Notes under the pieces: generated by a model
What the model was told of the DNA's origin: nothing
Seen by the model: the letters and a program-made list of their open reading frames with translations, nothing else
Database searches by the model: none
Origin: CALGDE01 sp964655355
GTDB lineage: Bacteria; Cyanobacteriota; Cyanobacteriia; CACIAM-69d
Assembly (NCBI GenBank): GCA_964655355.1
Contig: CAZZMD010000017.1
Location: forward strand, 7,991 to 71,990
DNA: 64,000 nucleotides
Direction of reading: 5' to 3'
Program-made: the position numbers and the translations under genes
In this document: positions 36,292-44,368 of the stretch, in pieces
Layout: the number at the start of each line of letters is the position of its first letter
Numbering within the stretch: position 1 is the stretch's first letter

Positions 36292-38988
36292 ATGGAACAG
36301 GTTTTGATTGATCGATTGTGGATTCTGCTTTGCGCCATCTTGGTCTTCTTGATGCAAGCTGGCTTTTTATGTCTAGAAGCGGGGGCGACTCGCCGGAAAA
36401 ACAGCATTAATGTTGCCCTGAAGAACATCACCGATTTTGCGGTGTCCATCCTGCTGTTTTGGGTGCTGGGCTATGGGTTGATGTTTGGGGCAACCGCTAA
36501 CGGATGGTGGCTGAATTGGTCCCAGTGGCCGGTGGACTTTTCGACGGATGAAATCATTTTTCTGTTGTTTCAGGCCATGTTTTGCGGGACGGCGGTCACC
36601 ATCGTCTCCGGGGCGATCGCCGAACGGATGCACTTCAAAGCTTATGTTGTCCTCTCGGCGATTATTTCTGGATTGCTCTATCCCATCTTTGGCCATTGGG
36701 CGTGGAATGGCGTGATGGTGGGGGAAGCCAATGGCTGGCTGGGGAAGCTAGGGTTCGTGGATTTTGCCGGATCAACAGTGGTTCATGGATTCGGCGGCGG
36801 GGTCGCTTTGGCCACATTGTTGGTGATTGGTCCCCGGCGCGATCGCTTCACCTCCCAGGGCACGCCGCGATCGTTCTATGGCAGCGACTTCCCCCGGACC
36901 ATCCTCGGGGCATTGGTCCTGTGGTTTGGCTGGTTGGGATTCAATGGCGGGAGCGCCCTAACCTTCGATGACAGCGTCGCAATTATTTTGCTGAATACCA
37001 TCTTGGGTGGATCTGGGGGACTGTTGTTTCCCCTGGTCCTGTCCATGGTCCGCGGTCGACAGGTGGCGGTGGAGTGGATTACCAATGGCTGCTTGGCCGG
37101 CTTAGTGTCCGTGACGGCCTGTTGCCATGTGATCACCCCAACGGCGGCCATTGTGATTGGGGCGATCGGCGGCGTTGTGATGTTTATCAGCACCCGTCTG
37201 CTGTTGCGGTATCGCATCGATGATGCCGTTGGGGCGGTGCCGGTGCACCTGGGCGCAGGGATCTGGGGCACCCTCTGTGTGGCCCTGTTTGGCAATCCCG
37301 ACGCGATCGGGACCGGTCTCAGCCCCATTGCCCAGCTTGGGGTGCAGGTGGTGGGGGTGGTTAGCTGCCTGATCTGGGTGGGCGGGACCACCTTTTTGAT
37401 ACTGAAGGGGCTGGCCCGTTTTCTTCCCTTACGGGTTTCCATGCGGGAGGAGCTGTTGGGGCTCAACATTGTGGAGCACGGGGCCCGATCCGACCTAGTC
37501 GATTTATTCGATGTGATGCGTGATCACCAGAGAACCGGTGATCTCAGCCGTCGGGTTCCCGCTGAACCGTTTACGGAAGTGGGGCAATTAGCCCTGCGCT
37601 ACAACCAGGTCATCGAGTCCTTAGAACGGGCCACCGCCCGGACCCAAGCCATCGTCAATACAGCCCCGGAGGCGATTCTGAGCGTTTGTCCCCGCGATCG
37701 CACCATCCTGAGCTGCAATACGGTCACCCTCACCATGTTTGGCTGTCAGGATGGCGAGCTGCTGGGGACCCCCGTCACCGACCTTTTCAACCTCCACACC
37801 TTTGAGCCCGACCTAGAACAATTGGCTCCCGCCCATGACCCGGCAGCCCGGGACGCGATCGCCCAACGTATCCAGCGGGACGAAAAACCATCCCTCTTTT
37901 GGGACAGCCTGAAATATTGGGTTAACCATGGCACCATCACAGAACTGATCGGTCGCCGCCCCGATAGCAGCACATTTCCTTTGGAATTGCGGGCCGCATC
38001 CTGCCAGGAGGGCAATCGGATAACCTTTATCGTTGTTCTCAGTGACATTAGCCAGCGGAAGCTCAACGAGCAGGCCCTAAGGCAGGGAGCAAAAGATTTA
38101 GCCCTCCGCAATGAGCGACTGACGGACGCCTTGGAAGACCTGCGCCGGACCCAAGCCCAATTGGTTCAAAACGAAAAAATATCGGCCCTAGGTCGCATGG
38201 TTGCGGGAGTTGCCCATGAAATTAATAATCCCATCAGCTTTATCCAGGGCAACCTCACCCACCTAGAGTCCTACATGGATAGCTTGATGGAGCTGATCAC
38301 CCTCTATCAGGATCATCTCCCTGAGCCGCCGGTGGCGATCGGGCGATCGATAGATGAGATGGATTTGGACTTTCTGCGGCAGGATTTGCCCGCCATCCTA
38401 TCGTCGATGGGCCATGGGGCAAGTCGGATTAGCGCCATTGTGAATAGCCTCCGCACCTTTTCCCGCTTGGATGAAGCGAGCCTGAAGACGGTGGATCTCC
38501 ATGAGTCCCTGGACAGTACCCTATTGCTTTTGGAATATGCGCTCAAGGCGAATAATATCCACCTGGTGCGGGATTATGCGCAATTGCCGCCGGTGGAATG
38601 TTTTATCGGCAATTTAAATCAGGTTTTCTTCAATGTGCTCTCGAATGCGGTGGAGGCATTGGAAGGGGTTCAGGGGGTGCAATCACCGTTGATGCTGTCG
38701 GTGACGACGGAATATGAGGTGGGGGACAGTGTTGTTGGGGTGCGCATTTGGGACAATGGGGGGGGGATTAGCCCCGCGACTGTGGAGCATGTTTTTGAAC
38801 CGTTTTACACCACGAAACCGGTGGGTCAAGGCACAGGTTTGGGGCTGGCGGTGAGCTATCAAATTGTGGTGGATCAACACCATGGGCAATTAACGGTGGA
38901 ATCAACGCCGGGGGAGTCCACCCTGGTAACCATTCAAATTCCTTGCCGTCAGTCCCTCACGTCATCCCCGTCCCCAGTGATGGTTTAG
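36292..38988 (+). CDS. Ammonium transporter-histidine kinase fusion (Amt sensor)
   Basis: An 898-residue protein. Residues 1-400 are an Amt/Mep channel with about eleven helices. The pore twin-His positions are visible in FGHWAWNG and AVPVHLGAG. Residues about 400-455 are a linker with an LRYNQVIESLE HAMP-like helix. Residues 456-580 form a PAS domain. A coiled coil leads to the HisKA box GVAHEINNP (phospho-acceptor His), and then to a HATPase domain (NVLSNAVEAL, DNGGGI, GTGLGLAVS). The fusion lets ammonium passage or binding drive phosphorelay. No response regulator is adjacent. Confidence 0.93.
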   Translation: MEQVLIDRLWILLCAILVFLMQAGFLCLEAGATRRKNSINVALKNITDFAVSILLFWVLGYGLMFGATANGWWLNWSQWPVDFSTDEIIFLLFQAMFCGTAVTIVSGAIAERMHFKAYVVLSAIISGLLYPIFGHWAWNGVMVGEANGWLGKLGFVDFAGSTVVHGFGGGVALATLLVIGPRRDRFTSQGTPRSFYGSDFPRTILGALVLWFGWLGFNGGSALTFDDSVAIILLNTILGGSGGLLFPLVLSMVRGRQVAVEWITNGCLAGLVSVTACCHVITPTAAIVIGAIGGVVMFISTRLLLRYRIDDAVGAVPVHLGAGIWGTLCVALFGNPDAIGTGLSPIAQLGVQVVGVVSCLIWVGGTTFLILKGLARFLPLRVSMREELLGLNIVEHGARSDLVDLFDVMRDHQRTGDLSRRVPAEPFTEVGQLALRYNQVIESLERATARTQAIVNTAPEAILSVCPRDRTILSCNTVTLTMFGCQDGELLGTPVTDLFNLHTFEPDLEQLAPAHDPAARDAIAQRIQRDEKPSLFWDSLKYWVNHGTITELIGRRPDSSTFPLELRAASCQEGNRITFIVVLSDISQRKLNEQALRQGAKDLALRNERLTDALEDLRRTQAQLVQNEKISALGRMVAGVAHEINNPISFIQGNLTHLESYMDSLMELITLYQDHLPEPPVAIGRSIDEMDLDFLRQDLPAILSSMGHGASRISAIVNSLRTFSRLDEASLKTVDLHESLDSTLLLLEYALKANNIHLVRDYAQLPPVECFIGNLNQVFFNVLSNAVEALEGVQGVQSPLMLSVTTEYEVGDSVVGVRIWDNGGGISPATVEHVFEPFYTTKPVGQGTGLGLAVSYQIVVDQHHGQLTVESTPGESTLVTIQIPCRQSLTSSPSPVMV

Positions 38989-39082
38989 CAGGTCGCGTTG
39001 GGGACCATCGGTTGCGCAGTCAGCAGCGCCGTTTATAGCGTTTATACCAACGCTTCAACCGGTCTAACAACCGGTCTGCCGA

Positions 39083-40192
39083 TTATCCAAACCCTTTTCC
39101 TGGCGTTATTTTTGTCCACACCAACAGTTCGCCCTGACGCCCTCCAGCCGCGATCGCGCCCCCCGAAGGGCTCCAGGCAAGACAGGAAAACTCAGTGGAT
39201 TGATGCTCAAGGGTTTGGGCAAGCTGACTGCCCTGATTCCAAAGACAGAGGCGGCCATCTTCCGCCGCTGAAGCGAGAAGTAGGGTATTCGGTTGAAAGG
39301 CGATCGCGCTGACCGTTCCCTGATGCGCATCCAATGCTTTGGATTGCCATCCCGTGGACGGATCGGATGGATCGGAGGAATCGGATGGAGCGGACGGATC
39401 GGCAGCAACTCGGATCGACACTGCCACCCGTTGACCGCTCATGGAGGCCAGCATAGGCGAATCAAAGGAGGCTGTGACCGTTGACCAGACAACCTGCCGC
39501 ACCTTCCCGGGGAATCCCCCCAGACGCCAGGGATGGGGATCGCCTTCTACCCACATCATCACCGAGTGATCGTTATTGCCCGCGGCAAAATAGTTGCCAT
39601 CCGAGGACCAGGCGATCGCACTACTGGCAATCCCAGTTTCCAGCACGGTGGGATCCTCATCCCAGTCCTGCCGCTGCCAGGTTTTAATCACTTGATTGCC
39701 GCTCGCGGATAGGCGATCGCCCTGGGGATGCCACGCCAAATCCAAGACCGACGACGCATCAAAATTAAGCGTGGTCACCACCGATTGGTCCGCCGCATCC
39801 CACACCTCCACATAGCGTCCATAGGCAAAGGCCAGCTCAGCATGTTGAGGATTCCATTGCAGACAATCAATCCAAACCCGAGAATGCTCCAACGTCTCCA
39901 CCAGCGTTGCAGCCTGATTCTCCAACCGCCAAATCCATACCGTTCCCGCCTGTCCGCCCGCCGCCAAAAAGTGACCATCCGCAGAGATAGCCAACGCATC
40001 CACCGACTCTCCCTGCTCCCCCAGCAACACCGTGGTTTCACCGGTGTTGACCGCACACTGCACCACTTCCCCCGCCGCAGAACTGGCCACAAACCAGGCT
40101 CCATCCGGAGACCAGGCGATCGCCGTTACGTAATCCGATACAGTGCTTCGCCGCAGGAGTCCAAATGAACTTTGGGATTTTATTTTAGGCAT
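39083..40192 (-). CDS. WD40-repeat protein
   Basis: A 369-residue beta-propeller. About seven to eight repeats are visible, for instance AWSPDGAWFVASS, AISADGHFLAAGG, AWHPQGDRLSAS, AWSSDGNYFAAG, AFQPNTLLLASA and AWSPSGGAIAAGG. A Ser/Asp/Pro-rich insert (DPSAPSDSSDPSDPS) within one blade comes from short DNA repeats. It has no signal peptide. It shares a strand with the COG0523 GTPase 78 bp upstream and may act as its scaffold or partner. Function unknown. Confidence 0.88.
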   Translation of the reverse strand: MPKIKSQSSFGLLRRSTVSDYVTAIAWSPDGAWFVASSAAGEVVQCAVNTGETTVLLGEQGESVDALAISADGHFLAAGGQAGTVWIWRLENQAATLVETLEHSRVWIDCLQWNPQHAELAFAYGRYVEVWDAADQSVVTTLNFDASSVLDLAWHPQGDRLSASGNQVIKTWQRQDWDEDPTVLETGIASSAIAWSSDGNYFAAGNNDHSVMMWVEGDPHPWRLGGFPGKVRQVVWSTVTASFDSPMLASMSGQRVAVSIRVAADPSAPSDSSDPSDPSTGWQSKALDAHQGTVSAIAFQPNTLLLASAAEDGRLCLWNQGSQLAQTLEHQSTEFSCLAWSPSGGAIAAGGRQGELLVWTKITPGKGFG

Positions 40193-40210
40193 GGCATTTT
40201 AGGCATGGCA
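40183..40210 (-). repeat. 14-bp duplication covering the WD40 start codon
   Basis: TTTTAGGCATGGCA is present twice in tandem on the plus strand. Each copy carries an ATG on the minus strand. The outer one opens a short out-of-frame reading that stops within about nine codons. Confidence 0.75.
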
Positions 40211-40270
40211 TCGGCAGTGAGAAAAAGCAGTATCTAGACAGCAATATTGGGCGACAATCCCCTACACCAT

Positions 40271-41245
40271 CTAGCTCACCAAACAAGCTCGAAAGCTCTC
40301 TGCCAAGTTCATTTTCTCCAGATTTCGTCCGATAAAAACAAGCTCATTTTTTCGGGATTCATCTGGCTTCCAGGGGCGATCGGGACGGCTATCAAACAGC
40401 ATATGAACCCCCTGAAAAACGATGCGATCGTCGCTTCCAGCAAGGTTAAGGATGCCCTTCATCCGAAAAATATCCGGCCCTTGATTCTGTAGCAGTTCGC
40501 TAAGCCACTTATTCAGCTTTTCAACATCCACTTCGCCGGACTCAACCAGCGCAGTGGAGCCAACGGTTTCATCATGTTCGTGGGCATCCTCATTCAAAAA
40601 TTCTGGGTCAATTTTCAGGGCATTATCCAAATCAAACGCCTTGACCCCCAACAGGGCTTCCATCTCCACTTGCGCATCATGGGTGCGATAGATTTTGGCG
40701 ATCGCATTCATCCCTCGAATCCGCTGTTCCAGCTCATCCAACTGCGCTTCCGTCACCAGGTCAATTTTGTTGAGCAAAATCACATCGGCAAAGGCAATTT
40801 GTTCAACCGCCTCATCCGCTTCCCAATGCTGCCAAATATGACGGGCATCGACCACCGTCACCACCGCATCCAACTGAACTTGCTCCTGCACCTCATCATC
40901 CACAAAAAAGGTCTGAATCACGGGAGCCGGATCCGCCAACCCCGTCGTTTCAATCACCAGATGGTCAAACTTATCGCGCCGCTTCATCAAATTGCCAATA
41001 ATGCGGATCAAGTCACCCCGCACCGTGCAACAAATGCAGCCATTGTTCATCTCAAAAATTTCTTCGTCCGCATCCACAACTAACTGATTGTCGATGCCCA
41101 CCTCGCCAAATTCATTCACAATGACTGCCACTTTCATGCCATGTTCATGGGTCAGAATTCGATTCAGCAGCGTTGTTTTTCCGGCCCCCAAATAGCCCGT
41201 CAATACAGTTACAGGAACGGTCGTTCGATTAGCAGTGGCAACCAT
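40271..41245 (-). CDS. COG0523 (CobW/P47K) GTP-dependent metallochaperone
   Basis: A 324-residue GTPase. The P-loop is GYLGAGKTTLLN, the metal motif is NNGCICCTVRGDL (CxCC), and the G4 motif is LLNKIDLV. These GTPases deliver zinc or cobalt to target enzymes. Histidine- and acid-rich residues (DAHEHDE) in the linker fit metal handling. The C-terminal CobW_C domain ends in PDRPWKPDESRKNELVFIGRN. No Zur box is evident nearby. The metal is unassigned. Confidence 0.92.
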   Translation of the reverse strand: MVATANRTTVPVTVLTGYLGAGKTTLLNRILTHEHGMKVAVIVNEFGEVGIDNQLVVDADEEIFEMNNGCICCTVRGDLIRIIGNLMKRRDKFDHLVIETTGLADPAPVIQTFFVDDEVQEQVQLDAVVTVVDARHIWQHWEADEAVEQIAFADVILLNKIDLVTEAQLDELEQRIRGMNAIAKIYRTHDAQVEMEALLGVKAFDLDNALKIDPEFLNEDAHEHDETVGSTALVESGEVDVEKLNKWLSELLQNQGPDIFRMKGILNLAGSDDRIVFQGVHMLFDSRPDRPWKPDESRKNELVFIGRNLEKMNLAESFRACLVS

Positions 41246-41339
41246 AAGCGGTTTCTGGCGCCCAAACTTGCGCCCCAGTAGACAATGCCATCCATTATCA
41301 CATTGAGCTGGATTGACCGGCGCAAATCTTTGGCTTATA

Positions 41340-41925
41340 TCAAGTATTGATACGCGCTAGCGATACGCGTAGGAGAAGAAAAACATTCATTGGTGTAGCT
41401 GGCGTTGCTGAATCGGGGTATGAATATGTAGGAAGAGGGATTTCCCCAGAGTTCAGGTAGTGGAGCAACAATCTGAGGGAGTATCTCAGCATATTGACGC
41501 ACTTCGAATAGCACAACGTCCTTCGAGATAATCGGGCTAGATAATACCTGAGCCGGGTATTTTCTCCCGCCCCCCGAGTTCATGTAGGTTTTACTGACTA
41601 CGTGGTCTTCCTCGGGGATGAACTGGGGATAAACCTTATAGCCGTCACTGACATAGAAAAAGCACTCCCAAAGACGAACCATTGCCCAGAGCTTCTGAAA
41701 GGTCTTAGCACTGCGGTCTCCGACCTCCCAGGCAAGAATCCCTGCTTCAAAGGGATTCACCGCGGTCCAAATCCAGAGTTTTTTTTGAGCCGACAAAGAT
41801 CTGCAACTCGTCGAGCTCTCCCACCAGAGGCATCACCTCCGCCTCCCAGGTATCCGGAAGCCGTTGCCCCGCTTGTTTAACCCAATGGATGACCGTGGTG
41901 TGATGAACTCCTTTGACTCGTTCAA
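41340..41925 (-). pseudogene. IS1-family transposase remnant
   Basis: Read on the minus strand, the copy begins without its N-terminal zinc-finger part, at ERVKGVHHTTVIHWVKQAG, then LPDTWEAEVMPLVGELDE. At a run of eight A residues (plus-strand T8 at 41779-41786) the frame changes into KKLWIWTAVN, then GILAWEVGDRSAKTF, FFYVSDGYKVYP and VSKTYM. A second shift leads to GENTRLRYYLARLSRRTLCYSK, which is diagnostic of IS1 InsB. The 5' truncation and the second shift make it inactive. Confidence 0.85.
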
Positions 41926-41954
41926 TCCCGCCTTTCCTTATCCCGTACTCGCGT
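41926..41954 (-). repeat. Orphan IS982 terminal sequence
   Basis: TTATCCCGTACTCGCGT at 41938-41954 is identical to the IS982 right repeat at 13921-13937. With its inner flank it matches the IS982 left end at 13232-13260 with one mismatch. It has no partner here and abuts the truncated IS1 remnant. Confidence 0.85.
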
Positions 41955-41996
41955 GATTTATTTTTTTCGCCAAAACGACAGAGGGCTAAAACGACA

Positions 41997-42030
41997 AAGA
42001 GCCCCTAAGCAACGTTAGGAGCTCTTCGCG
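41997..42030 (-). terminator. Hairpin downstream of psaB
   Basis: AAGAGCCCCTAA pairs with TTAGGAGCTCTT with one mismatch and a 6-nt loop, about 70 bp after the psaB stop. On the minus strand it is followed by TTTGTCGTTTT. It likely ends the psaA-psaB transcript. Confidence 0.7.
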
Positions 42031-42095
42031 AGAATCAGAGTCGATGACGCCAGAGCCTCAGCCCACAGCCGACCCTAAACCTAGGGGTATCAGCC

Positions 42096-44309
42096 TTAGC
42101 CGAACTTACCAGCAGTAGAGGCAATCAAGAAGGCAGCGTAGGTCAGGATAAAGCCCACTGTGAAGTGTGCCAAACCAACCACACGAGCCTGAACGATGGA
42201 CAGCGCAACGGGCTTATCCTTCCAGCGAACCAGGTTCGCCAGGGGAGTACGCTCGTGAGCCCAGACCAAGGTCTCAATCAGCTCTTGCCAGTAACCACGC
42301 CAGCTAATCAGGAACATGAAGCCGGTTGCCCACACCAGGTGAGCGAACAGGAACATCCAGCCCCAAACCGCCAGGTTGTTCATACCGTAGGGGTTATAGC
42401 CGTTGATCAACTGGGAAGAATTCAACCACAGGTAATCTCGGAACCAGCCCATCAGGTGAGTGGAAGATTCGTTGAACTGAGCAACGTTACCCTGCCAGAC
42501 GGCGAGGTGCTTCCAGTGCCAGTAGAACGTGGTCCAAGCGATGGTGTTCAACATCCAGAACATGGCGAGGTAGAAGGCATCCCAAGCAGAGATGTCGCAA
42601 GTACCGCCACGGCCGGGACCGTCGCAAGGGAAGCTGTAGCCGAAGTCTTTCTTGTCCGGCATCAGCTTAGAACCACGGGCATCCAAGGCACCTTTAACCA
42701 GCACCAAGGTGGTGGTGTGCAGACCCAGGGCGATCGCATGGTGAACCAAGAAGTCGCCAGGGCCAATGCTCAGGAACAGGGAGTTGGCACCGCTGTTGAC
42801 AGCATCCAACCAACCGGGCAACCAAACATCACCATGGTTGGGCCAAGCGGTCGCCGCCAAGCTATCCGGGTTAGACAGCAACAGGTCAAAGCCGTAAAGG
42901 GCTTTACCGGAAGACGCCTGAACAAACTGAGCAAACACAGGCTCAATCAGGATTTGCTTCTCGGGGGTACCGAAGGCAACACACACGTCGTTATGGACGT
43001 AGAGACCCAAGGTGTGGAAACCCAAGAACAGGGACACCCAGCTCAGGTGCGAAATAATCGCTTCCTTATGCTGAAGCACGCGGTCCAACACATTGTTCTT
43101 ATTCGCAACGGGATCATAGTCACGAATCAGGAAGATTGCACCATGGGCGAACGCGCCGACCATGATGAAACCCGCAATGTACTGGTGGTGGGTGTACAGC
43201 GCCGCCGTGGTGGTGTAGTCCTTCGAGATGAAGGCATACGGAGGCAGAGCGTACATGTGCTGCGCCACCAACGAGGTGATCACACCCAAGCTTGCCAGGG
43301 CCAAAGCCAACTGGAAGTGCAAGGAGTTGGTCAAGGTCTCAAACAAACCCTTGTGAGCATCACCCAGCTTGCCCGAAGGAGGCTGGTGCGCTTCTAGGAT
43401 TTCCTTGATGCTGTGACCAATCCCGAAGTTGGTGCGATACATGTGACCGGCAATGATGAAAATCACCGCGATCGCCAAGTGGTGGTGGGCCATGTCCGTC
43501 AGCCACAGGGACTCAGTCTGGGGGTGGAAACCGCCCAGGAAAGTCAAGATTGCAGTTCCTGCCCCTTGAGACGTGCCAAAGACATGGCTCGCAGTATCAG
43601 GATTCGCTGCATAGGCTCCCCAGTTCCCCGTAAAGAACGGAAGCAACCCGTCCGGATGGGGCGCAACAGACAAGAAATTGTCCCAACCCACGTGCACACC
43701 CCGAGACTCAGGGATAGCCACGTGAACCAAGTGACCGGTCCAGGCCAAAGAAGAGGCACCGAACAAACCAGCCAAATGGTGGTTCAAGCGAGACTCATTG
43801 TTCTTGAACCAAGCCAAGCTCGGGCGGAACTTGGGCTGAAGATGCAGCCAGCCTGCGAACAGCAGAACCGCAGACATCAACAGCAAGAACACAGAACCCT
43901 GGTACAAATCACCATTGGTCCGCATTCCGATGGTGTACCACCAGTGATAAACACCGGAGTACGCAATATTGACGGGGCTAGAGGCGCCCGCCTGGGTGAA
44001 CGCATCCACCGCAGCCTCCCCAAAGTGGGGATCCCAAATCGCATGGGCGATCGGGCGAACATTCAGCGGATCTTGGATCCACTGTTCGAAGTTACCTTGC
44101 CATGCCACATGGAACAGGTTGCCTGAGGTCCACAGGAAAATGATTGCCAGATGACCAAAGTGCGACGCGAAGATCTTCTGATAAAGATTCTCCTCCGTCA
44201 TGCCATCGTGGGTCTCAAAATCATGAGCCGTGGCAATCCCGTACCAAATCCGACGGGTCGTCGGATCGTTGGCTAAGGCTTGGCTAAATTTTGGGAATTT
44301 GGTAGCCAT
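42096..44309 (-). CDS. psaB: Photosystem I P700 chlorophyll a apoprotein A2
   Basis: A 737-residue protein of full length for PsaB. It has eleven membrane helices, many His ligands for antenna chlorophyll, and the FX iron-sulfur ligand loop FPCDGPGRGGTCD, which supplies two of the four cysteines. Start MATKFPKFSQAL is canonical. It lies 59 bp downstream of psaA in the usual dicistronic order. It binds the core electron carriers in the thylakoid membrane as a heterodimer with PsaA. Confidence 0.99.
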   Translation of the reverse strand: MATKFPKFSQALANDPTTRRIWYGIATAHDFETHDGMTEENLYQKIFASHFGHLAIIFLWTSGNLFHVAWQGNFEQWIQDPLNVRPIAHAIWDPHFGEAAVDAFTQAGASSPVNIAYSGVYHWWYTIGMRTNGDLYQGSVFLLLMSAVLLFAGWLHLQPKFRPSLAWFKNNESRLNHHLAGLFGASSLAWTGHLVHVAIPESRGVHVGWDNFLSVAPHPDGLLPFFTGNWGAYAANPDTASHVFGTSQGAGTAILTFLGGFHPQTESLWLTDMAHHHLAIAVIFIIAGHMYRTNFGIGHSIKEILEAHQPPSGKLGDAHKGLFETLTNSLHFQLALALASLGVITSLVAQHMYALPPYAFISKDYTTTAALYTHHQYIAGFIMVGAFAHGAIFLIRDYDPVANKNNVLDRVLQHKEAIISHLSWVSLFLGFHTLGLYVHNDVCVAFGTPEKQILIEPVFAQFVQASSGKALYGFDLLLSNPDSLAATAWPNHGDVWLPGWLDAVNSGANSLFLSIGPGDFLVHHAIALGLHTTTLVLVKGALDARGSKLMPDKKDFGYSFPCDGPGRGGTCDISAWDAFYLAMFWMLNTIAWTTFYWHWKHLAVWQGNVAQFNESSTHLMGWFRDYLWLNSSQLINGYNPYGMNNLAVWGWMFLFAHLVWATGFMFLISWRGYWQELIETLVWAHERTPLANLVRWKDKPVALSIVQARVVGLAHFTVGFILTYAAFLIASTAGKFG

Positions 44310-44368
44310 AAGTCCTTAAACGTTTAATCCCTTCGAGGTCGCAGAGGGCGACCACAAAACACAAATCG

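Noticed and set aside
42165..43397. Long open frame antisense to psaB (410 codons)
   Set aside because: It lies fully inside psaB on the other strand. Its composition (many Gln, Val, His, Arg) mirrors the codon bias of psaB and resembles no protein family.
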